Positions 1-5,809 of a stretch of 7,400 nucleotides of DNA are shown piece after piece. The DNA lies in NCBI GenBank assembly GCA_021779435.1, contig JAJYAR010000125.1:1-7400 (forward strand), written 5' to 3'. Positions within the stretch are counted from its first letter, which is position 1, and each line of letters begins with the position of its first letter. The stretch is from a bacterium (GTDB lineage Bacteria > Verrucomicrobiota > Verrucomicrobiae > JAJYAR01). Made by a program: the position numbers and the translations under genes. Below the pieces are notes generated by a model that saw nothing but the letters and a program-made list of their open reading frames with translations, did not search any database and was not told the DNA's origin.

Positions 1-1052
1 CAGATGTTATTCGGCATCGCCAGTTCGCAATGAAAATGCACCGCATGGTCGAACCCGTTGCCCCAGTTGTGCGGTGCGCACTCCATGCCGAACAACTCCG
101 CCAGCCGAGCCACCTTCATCCCGCCGCTGATGCCACCCACGTTGTCCACGATAAATCGCACCACGTCCATCGCGCCGCGCCGGATGTACTCCGCGTAATT
201 GTAGGGCGAGAAAATGAATTCGCCGATATGAATCGGAATGTCGAGCGCCTGGTTAAGCTGCGCCAGCCCATCGATGTCGCTGGTCGGAATCGGATCCTCG
301 TAGCAAATGTAATTCAGCTCCTGAAGGACGCGGCCCACTCGGAAAGCTTCCGCGCGCGTGTAGACGCCAACCGGATCGAACAGTAGCGTAAACTCGTCGC
401 CCGCGGCCTTCCGCACCGCCTTGGCGACCTCGATATCCAACTCATAATCGTGGCCGTCATTCGGGCTGGGCGGGTGAATCTTATACGCCGAAAATCCCTG
501 CGTCTTCACCTGCCGGACCTCATTGACGAAATCTTCAATCCCAGCGTGGTGCTGCGAACTCGCGTAACCTTTCACCTTGTCCCGGTACGCCCCCAGAATG
601 CGGTACACCGGCAGGTTCACCGCTTTGCCCAGAACGTCCCAAAGGCAGTTGTCGATCGCCGACGCGTACGACAGTTGGCCCAGCCGGCGCAGCTCCGGCT
701 TCCATTGCGAAGTGAGCGCGGGAAGGTCCAGCACACTCTTTCCCGTCAAGGCGGGCTTGGCGTACTCCAGCCATCCGAGGTTGCTCCAGTTGGGATGCCA
801 GTACCGTTCCCCCAGCGTGTAGTTGCCTTCGATGCCGCTCTTGGTGACGATACCGGCCAGACGTTCGTGCCCGCTTCCGCCCGCCCGGCTCAAATCAAGC
901 TGGTAAACGCGAACTTCGCTAATGGTGAGGTCCGGCAGATCGGCCGGCGTGACTCCTACCGCCTGCGCCGCGGCCAGACCGGGGTTTGCGATAGCGGCCG
1001 ATGCGCCCGAAGCCGCAAGAAACCCGCGGCGCGACATTCCCCTCTTGAGCAT
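1..1052 (-). CDS. Enolase superfamily (mandelate racemase/muconate lactonizing-like) protein with Tat signal, partial
   Basis: The 3' end is cut by the window; 350 codons are visible from ATG at 1052. The N-terminus has a twin-arginine motif SRRGFL (residues 7-12), then an Ala-rich stretch ending in a possible AQA cleavage site near residue 31, so Tat export of a folded protein is predicted. A capping domain (about 42-155) precedes a barrel domain. Metal-ligand candidates are D226 (in LLFDPV), E252 (in YEDP) and E278 (in IGEF), spaced 26 and 26 as in mandelate racemase. The second-strand motif is K191-I-H193, and H328 (in APHNWGN) matches the catalytic His. The Asp normally paired with that His appears to be Ile301, with D303 two residues away. 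The family abstracts a proton alpha to a carboxylate and is commonly a sugar-acid dehydratase or racemase; the substrate here is unknown. It is the third gene of the minus-strand operon, 6 bases after the ThuA-like gene, with AAGGAG at 1065-1070. An in-frame ATG at 1037 is a less likely start. Family is secure; specificity is not. Confidence 0.9.
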   Translation of the reverse strand, partial: MLKRGMSRRGFLAASGASAAIANPGLAAAQAVGVTPADLPDLTISEVRVYQLDLSRAGGSGHERLAGIVTKSGIEGNYTLGERYWHPNWSNLGWLEYAKPALTGKSVLDLPALTSQWKPELRRLGQLSYASAIDNCLWDVLGKAVNLPVYRILGAYRDKVKGYASSQHHAGIEDFVNEVRQVKTQGFSAYKIHPPSPNDGHDYELDIEVAKAVRKAAGDEFTLLFDPVGVYTRAEAFRVGRVLQELNYICYEDPIPTSDIDGLAQLNQALDIPIHIGEFIFSPYNYAEYIRRGAMDVVRFIVDNVGGISGGMKVARLAELFGMECAPHNWGNGFDHAVHFHCELAMPNNI

Positions 1053-1058
1053 TTCCCC

Positions 1059-1871
1059 TCAAATCTCCTTCAGCAGCCAGCGCACCGCTCGCTTCTGCAA
1101 GTTCACATACTCGGGATTCCAAAGCGCGTGGATCGTGTGTCCGGGCGACGTGAACACCACCCGGCCGCGCCCGTAGTCGTACGCCCAGCCGGCAATCGAC
1201 TTTGCGCCCAATCCCTGGAACGTCAAGCCATCGAGATTCTCGGCCTCCAGCAGGATGTTCTTCTTGTCCTTGTCGTACTCCACATAGTGCTGTTCGTCAT
1301 TCACCGTGAAGTCCTGGATTCCCTGCGTAATCGGATGCGTCGCGTTCACCACCCGCACCCGGAACGGCCGCAGCGGAGGATGGCCAATGTAGGCGCCGCC
1401 CATCACATCGCGCCACGTCTTCGACGCGAGCGATACATGGCTGCTGTTGTGCATCGAGTAAAATCCGTTTCCGCCTTCCACGAATTCCTTGAGTGCTTCG
1501 GCCTGCTCTTCCCGAAGCCATTTCCGCGGCTGAGGCTCCGGAAATGTACCGCGATTCTCCAAATCTTGCTCGTAAGGGTATGCGTCCGGGCCGCTATATC
1601 CGTCCGGCCAGATCATGCCATCGCGCAGACAAACGAACAGTTGATAATTACTCAGCAGGCTGCGGGAAAGCTGTTCGTAGTTAATCGTGTAGTCGACCTT
1701 CACATCGAGACCCTCGAACGTGCGGTCGAGCGCCACACGAATGTAGTCCGCATTGTGATAGCGGTCGCCGATAAGCGCCAGCGCGCGCTTTTCACTCGGC
1801 CGGGCCTGCGTTGGAAGACCGAGCAAACCGGCGCCGGCCCCCGACCGAAGCAAATTTCTACGAGAAAGCAT
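1059..1871 (-). CDS. ThuA-like domain protein with Tat signal
   Basis: A 270-residue protein resembling the ThuA-like family (trehalose-utilisation type, a class I glutamine-amidotransferase-like fold). Visible family features are the first strand LALIGDRYHN (31-40), the nucleophile-elbow-like stretch EGGNGFYSMHNSSH (122-135), HPITQGIQDF (169-178) followed by DEQHY (182-186), and the C-terminal GRGRVVFTSPGH (234-245) and AVRWLL (262-267). The start at 1871 is preferred because it gives the twin-arginine motif SRRNLL (3-8) and has GGAAGGG five bases upstream. An upstream in-frame ATG at 1913 would overlap the previous gene's stop. The family has been linked to metabolism of 3-keto sugars and trehalose-like disaccharides, but many members are uncharacterised, so no reaction is assigned. 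It sits between an aldo/keto reductase and an enolase-superfamily gene with very short gaps, which suggests a role in one exported carbohydrate pathway. Confidence 0.88.
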   Translation of the reverse strand: MLSRRNLLRSGAGAGLLGLPTQARPSEKRALALIGDRYHNADYIRVALDRTFEGLDVKVDYTINYEQLSRSLLSNYQLFVCLRDGMIWPDGYSGPDAYPYEQDLENRGTFPEPQPRKWLREEQAEALKEFVEGGNGFYSMHNSSHVSLASKTWRDVMGGAYIGHPPLRPFRVRVVNATHPITQGIQDFTVNDEQHYVEYDKDKKNILLEAENLDGLTFQGLGAKSIAGWAYDYGRGRVVFTSPGHTIHALWNPEYVNLQKRAVRWLLKEI

Positions 1872-1876
1872 CGTCG

Positions 1877-1883
1877 CCCTTCC
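1877..1883 (-). promoter_or_regulatory. Ribosome binding site deciding the ThuA-like start
   Basis: On the minus strand GGAAGGG lies five bases before ATG 1871. This supports the shorter 270-residue product, whose first residues form a clean twin-arginine signal, over the 284-residue form starting at 1913. Confidence 0.6.
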
Positions 1884-1904
1884 GACACCGGCTAAGCCGG
1901 CGCC
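1884..1904 (-). promoter_or_regulatory. Intra-operon stem-loop over the aldo/keto reductase stop codon
   Basis: In the minus-strand transcript GGCGCCGGC, loop UUA, then GCCGGUGUC can form nine pairs, two of them G-U. It covers the stop codon of the upstream gene and ends next to the ribosome binding site of the ThuA-like gene. No U-run follows, so a simple intrinsic terminator is unlikely. Translational coupling or mRNA processing are possible roles (inference). Confidence 0.4.
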
Positions 1905-2866
1905 CCATCGCAATACCGGCCACCGGAAGCCCTCTGGCTCACATCGCGTTTCCAGTTCTCCAACCGCGGCCCGGCCAACCCGCTGGCGCGCTTCCGGATC
2001 TCCGCCATCTGCTCCTCCGGGATCGGACGGAACTGCCGCGCGATGCGCACATCGTCCTCAATCTGGCCCACCGTCGTGCAGCCCAGCGCCAGGCAGTGAA
2101 CCGGCAAACTAAGCACATACGTCAGGCAGTCTTTCACATGAAGATTGGACAGCAGTCCCGCGTTGGCTGTACTCTTCATCGCCTGAATCCCCAGCCCGCG
2201 CTCCACCGCCACCGGCAGAACCATCTTTTCGAAACTCAGATAGGCCGGGTCGGCGGGATTCAGCGGCATCAGGATCGTGTCGTATTTGCCGTAGCTCTTC
2301 AGCATCGCCAGATGAACTTCCGGGTCATGATGCCCCGTGAAACCGATGAAACGGCATTTCCCCGCTTTCTTGGCCGATTCAAAGGCTTCGATCGCGCCGC
2401 CTGGAGCGAAGATCTGGTGCACTTCCTCCATCGTGCTCACCTGGTGGATCTGCCAGAGGTCGACGTAATCCGTTTTCAACGCCCGCAGAGACTTCTCCAG
2501 GTCAGCTTGCGCGCCGGCCCGGCTGCGCCGCGGCGATTTCGTCGTCAGAAAAATATGCTTCCGAAACGGCGGCAAAACCGCGCCGTAAACCTCTTCCGAC
2601 TTGCCGTCCCAATAAATCCGCGCGCAGTCGAAATAGTTGATTCCCAGTTCATACGCGCGCAGCGTAACGGCTTTGGCGTCTTCAAAACTGCACAGAGGGA
2701 AACGGCCGCCGGCCTGTCCGATGATCGTCAGCTTCTCGCCCGTCTTTCCGAACACGCGCCGCGGGATCTCCGCGGCCGCCGCGCGGCCTTCGGGGCCTTC
2801 CAAAGCCAACCCGGCCATCGCCGAAGCCGAAAGGCCGGAAGCGGAAAGAAATGTTCTGCGTCGCAT
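1892..2866 (-). CDS. Aldo/keto reductase with Tat signal
   Basis: A 324-residue aldo/keto reductase, a TIM-barrel NAD(P)H-dependent oxidoreductase. The catalytic tetrad is visible as D80 and Y85 (in YFDCARIY), K110 (in FLTTKSP) and H141 (in LWQIHQV). The strand before Asp, GINYFD, and the phrases SLRALKTDYVDL (126-137) and KAGKCRFIGFTGHH (167-180) are typical of the family. The N-terminus MRRRTFL gives a twin-arginine motif followed by an Ala/Ser-rich segment ending near AAA (30-32), so export of a folded, cofactor-loaded enzyme is predicted; most characterised family members are cytoplasmic. ATG 2866 has GGAGG at 2873-2877, six bases upstream. It is the first gene of the minus-strand operon and is divergent from the rhamnonate-dehydratase-like gene. 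The substrate is probably a sugar or sugar derivative, inferred from context only. The C-terminal tail GGRYCDGAPA holds a lone Cys of unknown meaning. Confidence 0.93.
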   Translation of the reverse strand: MRRRTFLSASGLSASAMAGLALEGPEGRAAAAEIPRRVFGKTGEKLTIIGQAGGRFPLCSFEDAKAVTLRAYELGINYFDCARIYWDGKSEEVYGAVLPPFRKHIFLTTKSPRRSRAGAQADLEKSLRALKTDYVDLWQIHQVSTMEEVHQIFAPGGAIEAFESAKKAGKCRFIGFTGHHDPEVHLAMLKSYGKYDTILMPLNPADPAYLSFEKMVLPVAVERGLGIQAMKSTANAGLLSNLHVKDCLTYVLSLPVHCLALGCTTVGQIEDDVRIARQFRPIPEEQMAEIRKRASGLAGPRLENWKRDVSQRASGGRYCDGAPA

Positions 2867-2933
2867 CCTCTTCCTCCCGAGTCAAACCGTCAATTCAGCA
2901 TACTCTGGACTAACTGGACTAAGATACTCCTTT
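2867..2933. promoter_or_regulatory. Divergent promoter region
   Basis: A 67-base gap between two outward-facing genes. Minus-strand TATGCT (2897-2902) and plus-strand GATACT (2923-2928) each match TATAAT at four of six positions, and they flank the tandem repeat at 2905-2922. No good -35 hexamer lies at normal spacing for either, which would fit activator-dependent promoters. If GATACT is used, the plus-strand start site would fall close to ATG 2934, giving a nearly leaderless transcript. Box assignments are tentative. Confidence 0.45.
2905..2922. repeat. Perfect 9-bp tandem repeat, candidate operator
   Basis: CTGGACTAACTGGACTAA is two exact, adjacent copies of CTGGACTAA. It sits in the middle of the divergent intergenic region, between the weak -10-like boxes facing each way. 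A same-phase pair of half-sites is a common layout for a regulator bound on one DNA face. No regulator gene is in the window, so the binding protein is unknown. Confidence 0.6.
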
Positions 2934-4196
2934 ATGATGCGGCGGCGGAGTTTTCTCGCGTTCGGTGGCACGGCGGCCTTGGGCGTGGCCGATCAAGCAG
3001 GTCCCGCGCCACCTCCCTTTCAAGACGAAAAGAGTAAGTTGAAGATCACCGGCGTCCGGCTGGTCCACACGCGCCCCAAGCGGCCCGTTCCCAACTATCA
3101 GCCAACGCCGGGTTCCTGGTCCACCGGCGGCGTCGAGGTGGCCAACCCGATGTCCGTCTACCCGGAGTACAAACCACAGCGCTCCCTGTTCATGCCGGAT
3201 CCCGGAAAGCTCGAAGGCTTCACGGTCGAGATCGCAACCGACAAGGGCGTGAAAGGATACGGCGCCGGCGGCATGGCCGGCGGCGAGGTGGTGACGGGGC
3301 ATTTCACCAAACTCCTGATGGGTGAAGACCCGTTCAACATCGAGCGCATCTGGGATATCCTTTTTCGCTCCAGCCTGTATTACGGGCAGGCCGGCGTCGT
3401 CCCCCACGCCATCAGCGGCGTGGATCTGGCGCTCTGGGATCTGATCGGCAACGCTCTCCAGATGCCCGTCTATAAGCTGCTCGGAGGCGAAACCAAAACG
3501 CGCATTCCCACCTACTGCACGGGAAACGATATCGAGCAGCACATCCAATTCGGCTATCGCCGCCTGAAGCTGGCCCTCCCGTACGGTCCCGCCGATGGCC
3601 GCGAGGGGATGCGCAAGAACACCGCCCTCGTGAAGCACACGCGCGATCTGCTCGGCCCCGACGGCGACATCATGCTCGACTGCTGGATGGCTTTGAATGA
3701 GCAGTACACCATCGAACTGGCCGAAATGCTCGCGCCCCACCGCGTCTATTGGATGGAGGAGTGCCTGCCGCCCTACGACTTCGCCGGCTTCGGCCGCCTG
3801 AAAGCCGCCATCAAATCCACGCGCATCGCCACCGGCGAGCATGTCTATTTCCGCTACGGCTTCCGGAAACTGCTCGAACACAACGCCGCCGCCGTCTGGC
3901 AGCCCGACGTGCACTGGTGCGGCGGCTTAACCGAGCTGCGCAAAATCGCCGCCCTCGCCGCGGCCTACGACATTCCCGTCATCCCCCACGCGGGCGGCGT
4001 CCAGGACTGCGTCCACTTCACCATGGCCACCACGAACGCTCCCTGGTCGGAGATGTTCATGCCTCCCCCCGGCGGACCCCCCGAGGTCTACCGCCGGTTC
4101 GAAGAAGACAACCAAATCACCCGCGGCCCCGAAGGAATCTACATGCGCCCCTCCGGCCGGCCCGGCTTCGGCTGGGAAATCGAAGTCGCCTCCTGA
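2934..4196 (+). CDS. L-rhamnonate dehydratase-like enolase superfamily protein with Tat signal
   Basis: A 420-residue protein resembling L-rhamnonate dehydratase (RhmD), which removes water from L-rhamnonate to give 2-keto-3-deoxy-L-rhamnonate with Mg2+. Family hallmarks are NPMSVYPEYK (71-80), SGVDLALWDL (161-170), MPVYKLLGG (177-185), MLDCWM (247-252), EECLPP (275-280) and QPDVHWCGGLT (323-333). Mg2+ ligands are D249, E275 and E302; the His-Asp dyad is D325/H352, with the same 27-residue spacing as in mandelate racemase. Lys222 starts the second-strand motif. The protein differs from cytoplasmic RhmD in its N-terminal extension with the twin-arginine motif RRRSFL (3-8) and a Pro-rich linker, so export is predicted. 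ATG 2934 (or the adjacent ATG 2937) is chosen because it begins this signal. The longer open frame back to 2637 runs antisense inside the aldo/keto reductase gene. No ribosome binding site is obvious. Exact substrate is uncertain; other 6-deoxy or related sugar acids are possible. Confidence 0.92.
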   Translation: MMRRRSFLAFGGTAALGVADQAGPAPPPFQDEKSKLKITGVRLVHTRPKRPVPNYQPTPGSWSTGGVEVANPMSVYPEYKPQRSLFMPDPGKLEGFTVEIATDKGVKGYGAGGMAGGEVVTGHFTKLLMGEDPFNIERIWDILFRSSLYYGQAGVVPHAISGVDLALWDLIGNALQMPVYKLLGGETKTRIPTYCTGNDIEQHIQFGYRRLKLALPYGPADGREGMRKNTALVKHTRDLLGPDGDIMLDCWMALNEQYTIELAEMLAPHRVYWMEECLPPYDFAGFGRLKAAIKSTRIATGEHVYFRYGFRKLLEHNAAAVWQPDVHWCGGLTELRKIAALAAAYDIPVIPHAGGVQDCVHFTMATTNAPWSEMFMPPPGGPPEVYRRFEEDNQITRGPEGIYMRPSGRPGFGWEIEVAS

Positions 4197-4200
4197 CGAG

Positions 4201-4235
4201 TTCCGGCTTCTGGCTCCCGGCTTCCGGCTTCTTAC
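4201..4235. repeat. Short 7-bp-period repeat between convergent genes
   Basis: Consecutive heptamers read TTCCGGC, TTCTGGC, TCCCGGC, TTCCGGC and a degraded TTCTTAC. The array lies in the 49-base gap between the stop codons of two convergent genes. No hairpin terminator with a T-run is evident there. Confidence 0.6.
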
Positions 4236-4245
4236 TCCTCCCCCG

Positions 4246-5679
4246 CTACCATTTCGCCGACAACCGATCCCCCACCCGATGCAGCTTCAGCATGTTCGTC
4301 GTCCCCGCCTTCCCGATCGGCTGCCCGGCCACCACCGCCACGCCGTCCCCCGGCTTCAGCCAACCGCGGTCCAGCACCACCTCATCCAGTTGCGCCAGCA
4401 TCTGGTCCGTCGACTCCGACGGATGAATCAGCACCGGATGCACCCCGAACGCCAGCGCCAACCGCCGCGCCGAAGCCTCGTCCGGCGTGAACGCGAAAAT
4501 CGGAACCGGCGGACGCAGCCGCGAAACCAGCCGCGCCGACAATCCGCTCGTCGTGAACACGGCGATCGCCAAAACCCCCGCCGCGCTGCCCGCCTGATAC
4601 GCCGCCGACGCAATGATCTCCGCGTACCCCGCGCTCTCGCCCGTCGGCAGATCCTTGTACGCCCGGAACCGCCGCGTCGACTCCGCCTCCATCGCGATCT
4701 TCCCCATCATGTCCACCGCCGCCGCCGGACACTTGCCTACCGACGTCTCCCCCGACAACATCACCGCGTCGCTGCCGTCGTAGATCGCGTTCGCCACGTC
4801 GCTCACCTCCGCCCGCGTCGGAAACGGATTCTCGATCATCGACTCCAGCATCTGCGTCGCCGTAATCACAATCTTCCCGTGATGCCGCGCCCGGTCGATC
4901 ACCGTCTTCTGAATGTGCGGCACCTTCTCCAGCGCCACCTCCACGCCCAGATCCCCGCGCGCCACCATCACCCCGTCCGACGCCGCCAGTATCCCCTCCA
5001 GATGGTCCCACGCCTCCGGCTTCTCGATCTTCGAAATGATCGGTATCGCCGCGCCCCGCTCCTTCAGCAACCCGCGCAACCGCAGCGGATCCTCCGCCGA
5101 CCGCACAAACGACAGCGCAATAAAATCCACCTGCGCCATCACCCCAAACTCGAGATCCTTGAGGTCCTTCGCCGTCATCGACGGCGCGCTCACCTTCACC
5201 CCCGGCAGGTTGATACCCTTCGAATCGCCGATCGGCCCCCCGTTCACCACCAGGCACCGCGCCGTCACCCCATCCGTGCCCAGCACCTGCAGCTCAATGC
5301 TTCCGTCCGCCAGCTTCACGCAGTCGCCCGCCCTCACATCCCGCGCAAACGCCGAGTACACCGTCGACGCCAGGCTCGCATTCCCCAGCGTCTCTTTCGT
5401 TGTGATCGAAAACGTCGAACCCGTATCGAGGTGGCAGCCGCCCCCCTCGAACCGCCCCAGCCGGATCTTCGGACCCTGCAGATCCAGCAAAATCGCGGTG
5501 TGCGTCCCCATCTCCGTGGCCAGGGATCGTACCCGCTCAATCCGCCCCGCGTGCTCGTCCTGCGTGCCGTGCGACGCGTTCAGCCGGAAGACATTCACCC
5601 CCAGCTCAAACAGCGCCCGCAGCACTTGAGGCGAATCCGTCGCCGGGCCAAGTGTCGCAACAATCTTAGTATTCCGCAT
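4246..5679 (-). CDS. pyk: Pyruvate kinase
   Basis: Converts phosphoenolpyruvate and ADP to pyruvate and ATP, the last step of glycolysis, in the cytoplasm. From ATG 5679 the 477-residue length is normal. The start MRNTKIVATLGPA is the classic N-terminus. Substrate and metal residues are R32, N34, S36 and H37 (FRLNASH), D66, K217 and E219 (ISKIEKPEAWD), D243 (ARGDLG) and T275 (TATQ), with the same 2/24/32 spacing as in the rabbit muscle enzyme. The B domain spans about 72-165. The C-terminal domain has TTSGLSARLVSR (376-387), like the effector phosphate loop, and GQPIGKAGTTNML (452-464). DLQGPKIR (66-73) has Lys71 where K+-dependent enzymes have Glu, matching the K+-independent PykA class. In-frame ATGs at 5718 and 5751 would add 13 or 24 residues; neither is conserved-looking. 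ATG 5679 has no ribosome binding site and follows a U/C-rich leader, so the start is less sure than the identity. Confidence 0.96.
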   Translation of the reverse strand: MRNTKIVATLGPATDSPQVLRALFELGVNVFRLNASHGTQDEHAGRIERVRSLATEMGTHTAILLDLQGPKIRLGRFEGGGCHLDTGSTFSITTKETLGNASLASTVYSAFARDVRAGDCVKLADGSIELQVLGTDGVTARCLVVNGGPIGDSKGINLPGVKVSAPSMTAKDLKDLEFGVMAQVDFIALSFVRSAEDPLRLRGLLKERGAAIPIISKIEKPEAWDHLEGILAASDGVMVARGDLGVEVALEKVPHIQKTVIDRARHHGKIVITATQMLESMIENPFPTRAEVSDVANAIYDGSDAVMLSGETSVGKCPAAAVDMMGKIAMEAESTRRFRAYKDLPTGESAGYAEIIASAAYQAGSAAGVLAIAVFTTSGLSARLVSRLRPPVPIFAFTPDEASARRLALAFGVHPVLIHPSESTDQMLAQLDEVVLDRGWLKPGDGVAVVAGQPIGKAGTTNMLKLHRVGDRLSAKW

Positions 5680-5809
5680 GAAAAATAAGAAGAATAAATG
5701 CTCTGACTCCTCTGTCATTATCCGGTACGGGCTCCTCGGGATGTCCAACATCCCCGCTGCCGTGCCAAAATAAACCTACGCTGCCTCGAATCGCAGCCGC
5801 AATCGCAAC
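5680..5809. promoter_or_regulatory. Divergent spacer between pyruvate kinase and sensor kinase
   Basis: A 130-base spacer that must hold promoters for both outward genes. It has an AT-rich block next to the pyruvate kinase start (5681-5699), a minus-strand GATAAT (5717-5722) matching TATAAT at five positions but without a well-spaced -35, and the inverted repeat at 5738-5754. On the plus strand a TAA at 5771-5773 closes the kinase reading frame upstream of its ATG. Confidence 0.5.
5738..5754. repeat. Perfect 7-bp inverted repeat, candidate operator
   Basis: GGGATGTCCAACATCCC is GGGATGT, a CCA spacer, then its exact complement ACATCCC. It lies 59 bases from the pyruvate kinase ATG and 55 bases from the sensor kinase ATG. 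There is no T-run on either side, so a protein-binding site is more likely than a terminator. Confidence 0.5.

Noticed and set aside
450..1895. Plus-strand open frame of 481 codons
   Set aside because: It runs antisense through the enolase-superfamily and ThuA-like genes, which have clear motifs and ribosome binding sites; the translation is Arg/His/Pro-rich without family features.
2637..2933. 99-codon N-terminal extension of the RhmD-like protein
   Set aside because: It would overlap the aldo/keto reductase gene antisense and bury the twin-arginine signal; ATG 2934 gives a typical exported precursor.
1811..3037. Plus-strand open frame of 408 codons
   Set aside because: Antisense to the aldo/keto reductase and continuing out of frame into the RhmD-like gene; no recognisable protein.
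2919..3914. Minus-strand open frame of 331 codons
   Set aside because: Antisense to the RhmD-like gene, which has the complete active site; no family resemblance in the minus translation.
4197..4245. Intrinsic terminator between the convergent genes
   Set aside because: No stem-loop followed by a T-run could be found on either strand; only the heptamer repeat is present.
4279..5688. Plus-strand open frame of 469 codons, very Arg-rich
   Set aside because: Antisense shadow of pyruvate kinase produced by its G-ending codons; composition is not that of a real protein.
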